Of a stretch of 64,000 bases of DNA, positions 10,031 through 22,300 are shown in pieces. Source of the stretch: Maea johnstoni (lineage: Eukaryota > Annelida > Polychaeta > Spionida > Magelonidae); assembly GCA_963942565.1 (NCBI GenBank), contig OZ012699.1:34067503-34131502 (forward strand), in the 5' to 3' direction. Positions within the stretch are counted from its first letter, which is position 1. Every line of letters starts with the position of its first letter. A model generated the notes under the pieces. It was given only the letters and a program-made list of their open reading frames with translations, was not told the DNA's origin and ran no database searches. The position numbers and the translations under genes are program-made.

Positions 10031-13000
10031 ATGGAAGAAATCCTGAAACAAAGAGCAGCAGCAAGAGGCTGGCTAACAAGAGCTTCTAAAAGACTGTCTC
10101 AGATGTGCCGCGACACAGAAGTTGATAAAATACTTCTAACTGATGCAATGGATGAATTTGACAAACAATTGGAAAAACTGGATAAACTTCAGTCACAAGT
10201 AGAATCAGGAACTGATTTGACTGAAATAGAGGCTGAGGTGGATAGAGCAGCCACCTTCAGAGAGGATTCTCGTGTAGCAAGACTGGATGCTGCAAAACTA
10301 CTATCTATGATAATCTCATCAAAGGAGATAAATGCTACTAGATCTGTAGCTGGAACTTCAGCCTTCACTTCTGTGGAGGCTAAATTGCCGAAACTTGAAC
10401 TACCGAACTTCAGTGGAGATGTGACAGCCTGGCAATCCTTCTGGGATCAATTCTCAGCAGTGATAGACAAGTCGGAGATCCCAGAGGTAAACAAATTCGC
10501 ATATTTGTTATCACTACTCAAGGGAGAAGCCCGGTCAACAGTCCAGGGTCTCTCACTGACCGCTGAACATTATGGTATTGCTTGTAAGCTGTTACAAGAA
10601 CGATATGGGAGGAAAGATAGAATAGTCTTCCTTCACGTACAGGAACTTTTGAAGATGACTGTCCCCACAGCTAAGGACAGGGTAGCTTCACTATGGAAGT
10701 TACAGGATGATTTATTGAGCCATATCAGGAGTCTAGAGGCCTTACAGATAACAGGTGCTCAATACGGGGTAATATTAACCCCATTGATTCTCTCCCGACT
10801 ACCTAATGACATTAGGCTGGAGTGGGCAAGGGACGGTGAAGGCCATGAAAGTGATCTAGAATGGTTACTGGACTTCCTAAAAAAGGAAATACAGCGAAGA
10901 GAGAGGTCACAGACCTTTAAGGATAATGCCACACAGGACAAGAACAATACACAGGAGGAAAGGCGCAGGATGCCTGCCGTAGCTGCACTGCAATCCAGCA
11001 GTAACACAGGATGTGGTGTGTGTGGCAAAGGCCACCAAACAGAACGATGTTTTAAGTTAACAAAGGCGTCACTAGATGACCGCCAAATAAGAATGAGAAG
11101 GGCAGGTTTGTGTTTTAATTGTTTAGAGAAGGGCCATGTAGCCCAGGGATGTGATGCCAAATGTGCAAGATGCGAGGGAAAACACCATGCCATGTTGTGT
11201 AAGTATGCCTCCTTTAATAAACGTGTTTCTGATGTAGATGATATTAAGTCTAAGCCAGACTCAGAGAAGTCTGAGCGTACCACAGCAAGTGGTGCGGATT
11301 TCCACAACAGTACTGTGTCCACAGTTACAAATGTAAACACTCAAGTTAGTGTAGGAAAACATGTACTTTTGCAAATTGTGAGGGTTTCAGTCAGGGGTTC
11401 AAAGGGCACTGCAGATGTCAACATTTTGTTTGACAATGGTGCAGATCGATCCTATATCTCGGGAGACCTCGTTAAGAGGATTGCTCCTGAATGGGTTGGA
11501 TCTGTACCCTTGTCATATGCAGCCTTTGGATCACGCACCCCTTCAAAAATGCAGAACTGCAATATGTATGAAGTACATATGAGGTGCTCTGATCGTACAA
11601 GTCAGTCCTTGTTTGTAACTGAGATTCCAGTTATTTGTGCTCCAGTATACAGACCAGAAATTCCTGATGACATTTTGAAGTCAGTAAAGGATATCCAAAT
11701 TTCTACACTTTACAGTGAAGGTGAACGCGTCAAAATTGATCTATTGATTGGCTCAGATGCCTACTGGAAATTTATGAAACCTGGTTTTAAACCAATATCT
11801 GGGACTTTAGTAGCACTTGATACTGTATTTGGATGGATAATGTCAGGGTCAATTTTGAACCCAGAAAAGGAATCTTCAGTTATCTCTCATCAGCTGACAT
11901 GTATGAGTGATGTTTCAGACGCCACACTGCGTAAATTCTGGGACTTAGAGTCCATAGGTATTAATGACAAGGATGACACTGGGCCAGACACAGTTCTACG
12001 TGAGTTTGAAGAGAATGTGGCTTATGTGGATGGTAGATATGAGGTAGCCCTTCCTTGGAAGAAGGGCAAAGTTGATAAGTTGTGGAACAATGAGACTCAA
12101 GCCCGTACACGTCTTACTAATTTGACACGCAAGTTGTCTAGAAATCCAGACCTGCTTGAAACCTACAACCAAACCATCAGAGAAATGGAGGTTAATGGTG
12201 TAATAGAAGAGGTACCCCAACAGGAGATGTCCAGCCCCTATCCAACCTTTTACTTGCCTCATAGGCCAGTGGTAAAGGAAAGTAGTATCACCACTAAGGT
12301 ACGTCCAGTATTTGATGCTTCTGCTTCAGGGCATAACAGGATTTCTCTGAATGACTGTTTAGAAACAGGACCAAGCCTGATTCCCAATTTGGCTGAGATC
12401 CTCATCAGATTCCGCCGCAAGAAAATTGCCATGATAGCTGATATATCAAAGGCATTTTTGCAGATTCGTGTCAGGCGGGAGGATCAAGATGTCCATAGAT
12501 TTCTCTGGGATGATGGGGGTACTATTCGGGTGATGCGATTCACTCGAGTACCGTTTGGGAATAAGAGTAGCCCATTCTTATTGAATGCTACAATTCAGCA
12601 CCACCTGTCTTCTTTTCCCTCTAGTCACGTGATAGAGGAACTAAAGAATAATTTCTATGTTGATGACCTCTTGACAGGGGCTGATGATGACAGAGAAGCA
12701 TGTGCTATGCTCTCAGAAGCAAGGGAAATAATGGGGAAGGCAGGTATGCCTTTAGCCAAGTTTGGCTCAAACAGTGAGGTTGTTTCGGATATGCTATATT
12801 CAGAAATAGAAGCCAAACAAACCAGCCAAAGTGTAATCAAGGTGCTGGGTTTGAAATGGATTTCAGATGAAGATTGTTTTTCATTTGAAGCGCTCCAGAT
12901 CCCACAGGGACTGGTTATCACCAAACGGGTGATGCTTAGTCTGATAGCCAGATTATTTGACCCACTGGGGTTCATGACACCAGTAACAATACTGGCCAAA

Positions 13001-15385
13001 TGTATATTTCAAGACATTTGGAAATTAGGGCTTGATTGGGATAGTGAAATGCCCGCCGATGTAGACAGACAATTCAGAATGTGGATAGATAGTCTACAAC
13101 TCCTACAAAATTGGAGAATTCCCAGAAGTTATGCCAGCATGGCATGGCATGATGTCTCAGAGGTTGAACTCCACGCCTTTGGAGATGCCTCAGAAAAGGC
13201 TTATGGGGCCTGTGTTTATTTGAAGATGCTGATTAATGGGTCAAGTACTTCTAGACTCGTTATGTCAAAATCCAGGGTAGCCCCATTGAAAAGGGTAACC
13301 CTACCCCGCCTGGAGTTGCTTGCTGCACTCCTATGTGCTAGGCTACTGGTTTTCGTCAGACAAGCCCTGAAACTGCCGCCAGATGTGCAGTACCGATGCT
13401 GGACTGATTCCACTATCACTCTGACTTGGATCCAAGGGGACCCTAATAAATGGAAACAGTTTGTCCAAAACAGGGTTGCAGAAATCCAGAGTATTACATC
13501 ACCAGCACAATGGGGACACTGTCCTGGTAAAGACAATCCAGCCGATCTAGTGACAAGAGGTATAATGGCTGATGAACTTATCCAATCAAATTTATGGATA
13601 AATGGGCCTGAATTATTGTCACATTCAAATAGTCAGCCAAGCATGACTGAGGCTGATATAGAGAAAGCTTCCCAAGAGGAAGAAGGTCCCGCAGAGACCA
13701 TTGCATTATCTATGACACCAGCCAATGAACAGGTCATAGAGGTCTCAAGGTGGGGAACCTTGCAAAAATCTCTTCGCATCATAGCGTGGTTGCAGAGATT
13801 AGCATACAATATGAAAAGAGGGAATGATGAACGCCGAAGGGGTGAACTCACATTCTCTGAATTAGAACAGTCAAAATATAAGCTGTTTCAATTAGTCCAA
13901 CAACAGCATTATGCAGATGAGATAGAAGCCCTAAGAAAGGGGCAGAGTATCTCAAGAGGTTCACCCATAGTAAAGTTGAGTCCATTCCTTGGGGATGATG
14001 GATTACTGAGGGTTCAGGGTCGCTTGCAGTTCTCTGAACTTAGCTTCGATGAAAGACACCCTATTATTTTACCCAAATCTCACCTGGCTCTGTTGCTTGT
14101 CAGGTACCACCATGGTTTGATGAAACATGCAGGGGTACCTGCTGTTCTAGCTTCACTTAGGAACCAGTACTGGATCATAGGAGCAAGGAGATTAGCTAAG
14201 CAGGTGAAGAAACAATGCATTCCCTGTCAGAAGCTAGATGCACAAGCTTGTAACCAGCCAATGGCCCCTCTGCCAGGACTGCGTATCAAGCAAGCTCCGC
14301 CGTTTTCGGTCATAGGTATTGATCACACTGGTGCATTATACTGTTGTGATGCCCCAGGAAAGAAGTTTTACATACTTCTGTTCACGTGTGCAGTTGTTAG
14401 AGCAGTACACCTTGAACTGGTGAATTCCCTATCAACATCTGACACGGTACTGGCCATAAGAAGATTCACAGCTCGCCGCGGTTTACCTACGGTGATCTAC
14501 TCAGACAATGCTAAGGCATTTGTAGCAGCTCCCACAGCATTAGGCAAGGATTTTGGCTACCTTGCCCCTGAATGGAAATATATTGCTTCCAGGGCTCCAT
14601 GGTGGGGTGGCTGGTGGGAACGCCTAATCAGATCAGTCAAATCTGCACTCAAGAGAACTCTGGGAACTAGTAGTTTAACCAGAACTGAATTAGAAACCAC
14701 CCTCTTTGAAATTGAGGCATGCATAAATTCCAGACCCTTGACATTTGTAGGGGATGATCTTGATGCATGCAACCCCCTGACTCCTGCACATTTCCTGCTA
14801 GGAAGATCCCCTCTGACAAGGGTACCAGTGTCTGGTAGCCCTTCCCCCACTATCACAACAGAGGATCTAGTCAGTAGAAGTCTGATTAAAGGTCAAGCAC
14901 TGGACAAGTTCTGGGGTAGGTGGTCAACGGAGTATCTCCGTAATCTTCCCCAAGGTAGGGGTCCAGACGCTAAAGGGGAAGTAAAAAAGGGAAGTGTAGT
15001 GGTTATTTCAGAAGACAGGACCCCTCGCCTGAGTTGGCCAGTGGGTGTGGTCACTGAATTGTTCCCAGGTAAGGATGGGAGGGTCAGAACTGTCAAGGTA
15101 AAAACCTCCAGAGGAAGTCTGATAAGACCCATCCAGAGACTGCATGATTTGGAAATAATTCCTGCACAAGAGGAAGATATTCCAGGTAGCACTGATAATC
15201 ATCATATTATTGATGAACAAGTGACTAGAGATGCAAATCTCACGGATAATGAAGAGCTGCCAGGTACACTGAATGCAGCCAGAAAGAGTGAAAACTGGTC
15301 AAACACCAGGAATGAAAACAATGTCTCCCAAAGTAAATATGGGCGACTGAGGAAACAAACTGCCCGTTATGGTATTGATGATTAA
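10031..15385 (+). CDS. BEL/Pao gag-pol polyprotein (1,784 aa)
   Basis: One uninterrupted frame from the first ATG after the primer-binding site. Residues ~119-270 are a DUF1759-like gag/capsid region (LPKLELPNFSGD, W-x2-F-W-x2-F). Zinc knuckles begin at ~328 (CGVCGKGHQTERC), followed by CFNCLEKGHVAQGC and a third Cys/His cluster. An aspartic-protease-like DUF1758 region has DNGAD at ~468. Reverse transcriptase spans ~680-960 with YVDD at ~876. The RNase H/Peptidase_A17 region includes HAFGDAS at ~1048 and WTDST near 1120. Integrase has an HHCC zinc finger from ~1359 and the catalytic D, D, E at ~1430, ~1491 and ~1529. A DUF5641-like domain occupies ~1615-1715. A single gag-pol frame is common in BEL/Pao. 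It is treated here as an element relic that looks whole; it is not a host gene. Confidence 0.95.
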   Translation: MEEILKQRAAARGWLTRASKRLSQMCRDTEVDKILLTDAMDEFDKQLEKLDKLQSQVESGTDLTEIEAEVDRAATFREDSRVARLDAAKLLSMIISSKEINATRSVAGTSAFTSVEAKLPKLELPNFSGDVTAWQSFWDQFSAVIDKSEIPEVNKFAYLLSLLKGEARSTVQGLSLTAEHYGIACKLLQERYGRKDRIVFLHVQELLKMTVPTAKDRVASLWKLQDDLLSHIRSLEALQITGAQYGVILTPLILSRLPNDIRLEWARDGEGHESDLEWLLDFLKKEIQRRERSQTFKDNATQDKNNTQEERRRMPAVAALQSSSNTGCGVCGKGHQTERCFKLTKASLDDRQIRMRRAGLCFNCLEKGHVAQGCDAKCARCEGKHHAMLCKYASFNKRVSDVDDIKSKPDSEKSERTTASGADFHNSTVSTVTNVNTQVSVGKHVLLQIVRVSVRGSKGTADVNILFDNGADRSYISGDLVKRIAPEWVGSVPLSYAAFGSRTPSKMQNCNMYEVHMRCSDRTSQSLFVTEIPVICAPVYRPEIPDDILKSVKDIQISTLYSEGERVKIDLLIGSDAYWKFMKPGFKPISGTLVALDTVFGWIMSGSILNPEKESSVISHQLTCMSDVSDATLRKFWDLESIGINDKDDTGPDTVLREFEENVAYVDGRYEVALPWKKGKVDKLWNNETQARTRLTNLTRKLSRNPDLLETYNQTIREMEVNGVIEEVPQQEMSSPYPTFYLPHRPVVKESSITTKVRPVFDASASGHNRISLNDCLETGPSLIPNLAEILIRFRRKKIAMIADISKAFLQIRVRREDQDVHRFLWDDGGTIRVMRFTRVPFGNKSSPFLLNATIQHHLSSFPSSHVIEELKNNFYVDDLLTGADDDREACAMLSEAREIMGKAGMPLAKFGSNSEVVSDMLYSEIEAKQTSQSVIKVLGLKWISDEDCFSFEALQIPQGLVITKRVMLSLIARLFDPLGFMTPVTILAKCIFQDIWKLGLDWDSEMPADVDRQFRMWIDSLQLLQNWRIPRSYASMAWHDVSEVELHAFGDASEKAYGACVYLKMLINGSSTSRLVMSKSRVAPLKRVTLPRLELLAALLCARLLVFVRQALKLPPDVQYRCWTDSTITLTWIQGDPNKWKQFVQNRVAEIQSITSPAQWGHCPGKDNPADLVTRGIMADELIQSNLWINGPELLSHSNSQPSMTEADIEKASQEEEGPAETIALSMTPANEQVIEVSRWGTLQKSLRIIAWLQRLAYNMKRGNDERRRGELTFSELEQSKYKLFQLVQQQHYADEIEALRKGQSISRGSPIVKLSPFLGDDGLLRVQGRLQFSELSFDERHPIILPKSHLALLLVRYHHGLMKHAGVPAVLASLRNQYWIIGARRLAKQVKKQCIPCQKLDAQACNQPMAPLPGLRIKQAPPFSVIGIDHTGALYCCDAPGKKFYILLFTCAVVRAVHLELVNSLSTSDTVLAIRRFTARRGLPTVIYSDNAKAFVAAPTALGKDFGYLAPEWKYIASRAPWWGGWWERLIRSVKSALKRTLGTSSLTRTELETTLFEIEACINSRPLTFVGDDLDACNPLTPAHFLLGRSPLTRVPVSGSPSPTITTEDLVSRSLIKGQALDKFWGRWSTEYLRNLPQGRGPDAKGEVKKGSVVVISEDRTPRLSWPVGVVTELFPGKDGRVRTVKVKTSRGSLIRPIQRLHDLEIIPAQEEDIPGSTDNHHIIDEQVTRDANLTDNEELPGTLNAARKSENWSNTRNENNVSQSKYGRLRKQTARYGIDD

Positions 15386-15898
15386 AGAGACTGATTACCT
15401 AATGGTAATAACAATTGTAAACATTCTTGTAACTGTACTCAAGATGTGTCATTGTGTATTGTAATCTTAATGGTCTAAGGTAGAAAATACTTGTACTGTA
15501 TGTATTATTATCTAGACAAACATATACTGATAGTTATGTCGACTTTCTGGTTTACATTGATAATATGTAGTAAATCTTGATGGAATTTGATAATGGAGTA
15601 TTTTGAATGATTATTTGCATGATATAAACTTGTTTGTTTTACATGAATGCATTTACTCTGTATAATGGTATTTGAGTTAAGTACTTAGTATGCATGTTGA
15701 ATGTATGTACATTCAGTGTTAATATCCTAAAATGTTGCCCTTTGTATGGTGTTGAGTTTAAGCTATGGTTTATGATATTTGCATTGTTGATATTGATGAA
15801 ATATATGTAACTTTAATATCAAGGTTTTGAATGTGTACTCTGACGTAGTTCTATCATTTGGTTTGATTGGAGTTTACTCACTCCAATGGTGGGGAATA
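15386..15898 (+). other. BEL/Pao 3' untranslated region and purine tract
   Basis: About 513 bp of AT-rich sequence between the gag-pol stop and the 3' LTR, with no ORF of note and nothing envelope-like. A purine-rich tract GGTGGGGAA at 15,888-15,896, two bases before the 3' LTR, is the likely plus-strand primer. Confidence 0.75.
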
Positions 15899-16300
15899 TG
15901 TTTAGGATTGTATTAAGATAACTGTATGATAAATCTGCCATTGGTGTGCCCTCACTCACCTTTGCTAAGAGTGACCGATATTTGTTTACATACACTGATA
16001 GTGATTTATTACTAGAGTCACCTACGCACACAGGACATCCTGTATGCTACCTTATCACAAGTGTATAGTAATACCGTTCTTAGAAGGCCAGCCCTTCTTA
16101 ATCAATTTGTACTATGTGGCTTATGTTTAGTCATTATTCCTTGAAATTGATGTAATTGCTCTCCCACAAATGCTTAATAAAGTTAGTATGAAATAGTTAC
16201 TCGCAGTGTGAAGTTGTCGTCTTTCAGCTCTGCTGACCCAGGGATTGTAATGTTGGGATGGAACCTTTGGAAACCTTGATTGGGAAAGTGATCCCCAACA
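15899..16300 (+). repeat. BEL/Pao 3' LTR
   Basis: A 402-bp direct copy of the 5' LTR, with the same TGTTTAGG start and CCCCAACA end. It is followed directly by the TGTAT target duplication and the continuation of the interrupted satellite unit. Confidence 0.95.
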
Positions 16301-19300
16301 TGTATAACATCTTTAAGGCTATAAGTATAAAAATCTAAATGGTTTCTGACACTTTTCACAATGTGTGAGTAATGATAGACCATAAAAGAAGAAAATCCAG
16401 TTGTTGTTTTCCTGGCGCAGACGCTCGGAGGTGGGGCAGAGGGGGGGTAGGGGCGGGAAATGTACAATTTTAGCCCAATTCCTTGCATTTTCATGATTTT
16501 CTAGCAAAAATAAAGCGGTGCAGTGAAGTATGTTTAGTAATAATCTCTTTCAATAGGTTTATCGGATTTATTCCAGTCATATTTGGGGTGGCGCAGAGCT
16601 TCGCGGGTTGGGCAGAGGGGGGTAGGGGCAGGAAATATCCAAATTTAAGCCATTTCCTAGCATTTTCATGATTTCCTACCAAATATCAAGTAGTGCAGTG
16701 AAGTATTTTTAGAAATAAACTCTTCTAATAGGTATACCTGATTGATTGAGATCATATTTGGGGTGGCGCAGACATTGACTTGGTAGTGAGGGGGGGTAGG
16801 GGCATGAGCCACACCCGTTTTCGACTTTGTATAACATCTTAAAGGCTCTAAGTATGAAAATCTAAATGGTTTCTGACACTTTTCACAATGTGTGAGTAAT
16901 GATAGACCCTAAAAGAAGAAAATCCAGTTGTTGTTTTCCTGGCGCAGACGCTCGGGGATGGGGCAGAGGGGGGGTAGGGGCGGGAAATGTACAATTTTAG
17001 CCCAATTCCTTGCATTTTCATGATTTTCTAGCAAAAATAAAGCGGTGCAGTGAAGTATGTTTAGTAATAATCTCTTTCAATAGGTTTATCGGATTTATTC
17101 CAGTCATATTTGGGGTGGCGCAGAGCTTCGCGGGTGGGGCAGAGGTGGGTAGGGGCAGGAAATATCCAAATTTAAGCCATTTCCTAGCATTTTCATGATT
17201 TCCTACCAAATATCAAGTAGTGCAGTGAAGTATTTTTAGAAATGAACTCTTCTAATAGGTATACCTGATTGATTGAGATCATATTTGGGGTGGCGCAGAC
17301 ATTGACTTGGTAGTGAGGGGGTAGGGGCATGAGCCACACCCGTTTTCGACTTTGTATAACATCTTTAAGGCTCTAAGTATAAAAATCTAAATGGTTTCTG
17401 ACACTTTTCACAATGTGTGAGTAATGATAGACCCTAAAAGAAGAAAATCCAGTTGTTGTTTTCCTGGCGCAGAGCTTCGCGGGTGGGGCAGAGGGGGGTA
17501 GGGGCAGGAAATATCCAAATTTTCATGATTTCCTACCAAATATCAAGTAGTGCAGTGAAGTATTTTTAGAAATAAACTCTTCTAATAGGTATACCTGATT
17601 GATTGAGATCATATTTGGGGTGGCGCAGACATTGACTTGGTAGTGAGGGGGGGGTAATGCATGAGCCACACCCGTTTTCGACTTTGTATAACATCTTTAA
17701 GGCTCTAAGTATAAAAATCTAAATGGTTTCTGACACTTTTCACAATGTGTGAGTAATGATAGACCCTAAAAGAAGAAAATCCAGTTGTTGTTTTGCTGGC
17801 GCAGACGCTCGGGGGTGGGGCAGAGGGGGGGTAGGGGCGGGAAATGTACAATTTTAGCCCAATTCCTTGCATTTTCATGATTTTCTAGCAAAAATAAAGC
17901 GGTGCAGTGAAGTATGTTTAGTAATAATCTCTTTCAATAGGTTTATCGGATTTATTCGAGTCATATTTGGGGTGGCGCAGAGCTTCGCGGGTGGGGCAGA
18001 GGGGGGTAGGGGCAGGAAATATCCAAATTTAAGCCATTTCCTAGCATTTTCATGATTTCCTACCAAATATCAAGTAGTGCAGTGAAGTATTTTTAGAAAT
18101 AAACTCTTCTAATAGGTATACCTGATTGATTGAGATCATATTTGGGGTGGCGCAGACATTGACTTGGTAGTGAGGGGGTAGGGGCATGAGCCACACCCGT
18201 TTTCGACTTTGTATAACATCTTAAAGGCTCTAAGTATAAAAATCTAAATGGTTTCTGACACTTTTCACAATGTGTGAGTAATGATAGACCCTAAAAGAAG
18301 AAAATCCAGTTGTTGTTTTGCTGGCGCAGACGCTCGGGGGTGGGGCAGAGGGGGGGTAGGGGCGGGAAATGTACAATTTTAGCCCAATTCCTTGCATTTT
18401 CATGATTTTCTAGCAAAAATAAAGCGGTGCAGTGAAGTATGTTTAGTAATAATCTCTTTCAATAGGTTTATCGGATTTATTCGAGTCATATTTGGGGTGG
18501 CGCAGAGCTTCGCGGGTGGGGCAGAGGGGGGTAGGGGCAGGAAATATCCAAATTTAAGCCATTTCCTAGCATTTTCATGATTTCCTACCAAATATCAAGT
18601 AGTGCAGTGAAGTATTTTTAGAAATAAACTCTTCTAATAGGTATACCTGATTGATTGAGATCATATTTGGGGTGGCGCAGACATTGACTTGGTAGTGAGG
18701 GGGTAGGGGCATGAGCCACACCCGTTTTCGACTTTGTATAACATCTTAAAGGCTCTAAGTATAAAAATCTAAATGGTTTCTGACACTTTTCACAATGTGT
18801 GAGTAATGATAGACCCTAAAAGAAGAAAATCCAGTTGTTGTTTTCCTGGCGCAGACGCTCGGGGGTGGGGCAGAGGGGGGGTAGGGGCGGGAAATGTACA
18901 ATTTTAGCCCAATTCCTTGCATTTTCATGATTTTCTAGCAAAAATAAAGCGGTGCAGTGAAGTATGTTTAGTAATAATCTCTTTCAATAGGTTTATCGGA
19001 TTTATTCCAGTCATATTTGGGTCGGCGCAGAGCTTCGCGGGTGGGGCAGAGGGGGGTAGGGGCAGGAAATATCCAAATTTAAGCCATTTCCTAGCATTTT
19101 CATGATTTCCTACCAAATATCAAGTAATGCAGTGAAGTATTTTTAGAAATAAACTCTTCTAATAGGTATACCTGATTGATTGAGATCATATTTGGGGTGG
19201 CGCAGACATTGACTTGGTAGTGAGGGGGGGTAGGGGCATGAGCCACACCCGTTTTCGACTTTGTATAACATCTTAAAGGCTCTAAGTATAAAAATCTAAA

Positions 19301-22300
19301 TGGTTTCTGACACTTTTCACAATGTGTGAGTAATGATAGACCCTAAAAGAAGAAAATCCAGTTGTTGTTTTCCTGGCGCAGACGCTCGGGGGTGGGGCAG
19401 AGGGGGGGTAGGGGCGGGAAATGTACAATTTTAGCCCAATTCCTTGCATTTTCATGATTTTCTAGCAAAAATAAAGCGGTGCAGTGAAGTATGTTTAGTA
19501 ATAATCTCTTTCAATAGGTTTATCGGATTTATTCCAGTCATATTTGGGTCGGCGCAGAGCTTCGCGGGTGGGGCAGAGGGGGGTAGGGGCAGGAAATATC
19601 CAAATTTAAGCCATTTCCTAGCATTTTCATGATTTCCTACCAAATATCAAGTAATGCAGTGAAGTATTTTTAGAAATAAACTCTTCTAATAGGTATACCT
19701 GATTGATTGAGATCATATTTGGGGTGGCGCAGACATTGACTTGGTAGTGAGGGGGGGTAGGGGCATGAGCCACACCCGTTTTCGACTTTGTATAACATCT
19801 TAAAGGCTCTAAGTATAAAAATCTAAATGGTTTCTGACACTTTTCACAATGTGTGAGTAATGATAGACCCTAAAAGAAGAAAATCCAGTTGTTGTTTTCC
19901 TGGCGCAGACGCTCGGGGGTGGGGCAGAGGGGGGGTAGGGGCGGGAAATGTACAATTTTAGCCCAATTCCTTGCATTTTCATGATTTTCTAGCAAAAATA
20001 AAGCGGTGCAGTGAAGTATGTTTAGTAATAATCTCTTTCAATATGTTTATCGGATTTATTCGAGTCATATTTGGGGTGGCGCAGAGCTTCGCGGGTGGGG
20101 CAGAGGGGGGTAGGGGCAGGAAATATCCAAATTTTCATGATTTCCTACCAAATATCAAGTAGTGCAGTGAAGTATTTTTAGAAATAAACTCTTCTAATAG
20201 GTATACCTGATTGATTGAGATCATATTTGGGGTGGCGCAGACATTGACTTGGTAGTGAGGGGGTAGGGGCATGAGCCACACCCGTTTTCGACTTTGTATA
20301 ACATCTTAAAGGCTCTAAGTATAAAAATCTAAATGGTTTCTGACACTTTTCACAATGTGTGAGTAATGATAGACCCTAAAAGAAGAAAATCCAGTTGTTG
20401 TTTTCCTGGCGCAGACGCTCGGGGGTGGGGCAGAGGGGGGGTAGGGGCGGGAAATGTACAATTTTAGCCCAATTCCTTGCATTTTCATGATTTTCTAGCA
20501 AAAATAAAGCGGTGCAGTGAAGTATGTTTAGTAATAATCTCTTTCAATAGGTTTATCGGATTTATTCCAGTCATATTTGGGTCGGCGCAGAGCTTCGCGG
20601 GTGGGGCAGAGGGGGGTAGGGGCAGGAAATATCCAAATTTAAGCCATTTCCTAGCATTTTCATGATTTCCTACCAAATATCAAGTAATGCAGTGAAGTAT
20701 TTTTAGAAATAAACTCTTCTAATAGGTATACCTGATTGATTGAGATCATATTTGGGGTGGCGCAGACATTGACTTGGTAGTGAGGGGGGGTAGGGGCATG
20801 AGCCACACCCGTTTTCGACTTTGTATAACATCTTAAAGGCTCTAAGTATAAAAATCTAAATGGTTTCTGACACTTTTCACAATGTGTGAGTAATGATAGA
20901 CCCTAAAAGAAGAAAATCCAGTTGTTGTTTTCCTGGCGCAGACGCTCGGGGGTGGGGCAGAGGGGGGGTAGGGGCGGGAAATGTACAATTTTAGCCCAAT
21001 TCCTTGCATTTTCATGATTTTCTAGCAAAAATAAAGCGGTGCAGTGAAGTATGTTTAGTAATAATCTCTTTCAATAGGTTTATCGGATTTATTCGAGTCA
21101 TATTTGGGGTGGCGCAGAGCTTCGCGGGTGGGGCAGAGGGGGGTAGGGGCAGGAAATATCCAAATTTTCATGATTTCCTACCAAATATCAAGTAGTGCAG
21201 TGAAGTATTTTTAGAAATAAACTCTTCTAATAGGTATACCTGATTGATTGAGATCATATTTGGGGTGGCGCAGACATTGACTTGGTAGTGAGGGGGGGTA
21301 GGGGCATGAGCCACACCCGTTTTCAACTTTGTATAACATCTTTAAGGCTCTAAGTATAAAAATCTAAATGGTTTCTGACACTTTTCACAATGTGTGAGTA
21401 ATGATAGACCATAAAAGAAGAAAATCCAGTTGTTGTTTTCCTGGCGCAGACGCTCGGGGGTGGGGCAGAGGGGGGGTAGGGGCGGGAAATGTACAATTTT
21501 AGGCCACTTCCTTGCATTTTCATGATTTTCTAGCAAAAATAAAGCAGTGCAGTGAAGTATGTTTAGTAATAATCTATTTCAATAGGTTTATCGGATTTAT
21601 TCAAGTCATATTTGGGGTGGCGCAGAGCTTCGCGGGTGGGGCAGAGGGGGGTAGGGGCGGGAAATATCCAAATTTAAGCCATTTCCTAGCATTTTCATGA
21701 TTTCCTACCAAATATCAAGTAGTGCAGTGAAGTATTTTTAGAAATAAACTCTTCTAATAGGTATACCTGATTGATTGAGATCATATTTGGGGTGGCGCAG
21801 ACATTGACTTGGTAGTAAGGGGGGGTAGGGGCATGAGCCACACCCGTTTTCGACTTTGTATAACATCTTAAAGGCTCTAAGTATAAAAATCTAAATGGTT
21901 TCTGACACTTTTCACAATGTGTGAGTAATGATAGACCCTAAAAGAAGAAAATCCAGTTGTTGTTTTCCTGGCGCAGACGCTCGGGGGTGGGGCAGAGGGG
22001 GGGTAGGGGCGGGAAATGTACAATTTTAGCCCAATTCCTTGCATTTTCATGATTTTCTAGCAAAAATAAAGCGGTGCAGTGAAGTATGGTTAGTAATAAT
22101 CTCTTTCAATAGGTTTATCGGATTTATTCCAGTCATATTTGGGGTGGCGCAGAGCTTCGCGGGTGGGGCAGAGGGGGGTAGGGGCTGGAAATACCCAAAT
22201 TTAAGCCATTTCCTAGCATTTTCATGATTTCCTACCAAATATCAAGTAGTGCAGTGAAGTATTTTTAGAAATAAACTCTTCTAATAGGTATACCTGATTG

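Larger units (their letters stand above)
9550..16300 (+). mobile_element. BEL/Pao LTR retrotransposon, looks whole
   Basis: A 6,751-bp element with two 402-bp LTRs that appear identical by eye, TG...CA ends and a 5-bp TSD TGTAT at 9,545-9,549 and 16,301-16,305. It has a primer-binding site just after the 5' LTR, a purine-rich tract before the 3' LTR and a single gag-pol reading frame. The domain order protease, RT/RNase H, integrase and a C-terminal DUF5641-like region is that of BEL/Pao. No envelope-like ORF follows pol. It sits in a C block of the foldback satellite. Matching LTRs imply a very recent insertion. Confidence 0.95.

Noticed and set aside
10759-15220. Several 60-190-codon minus-strand ORFs across the BEL/Pao element
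   Set aside because: They are antisense shadows of the gag-pol frame.
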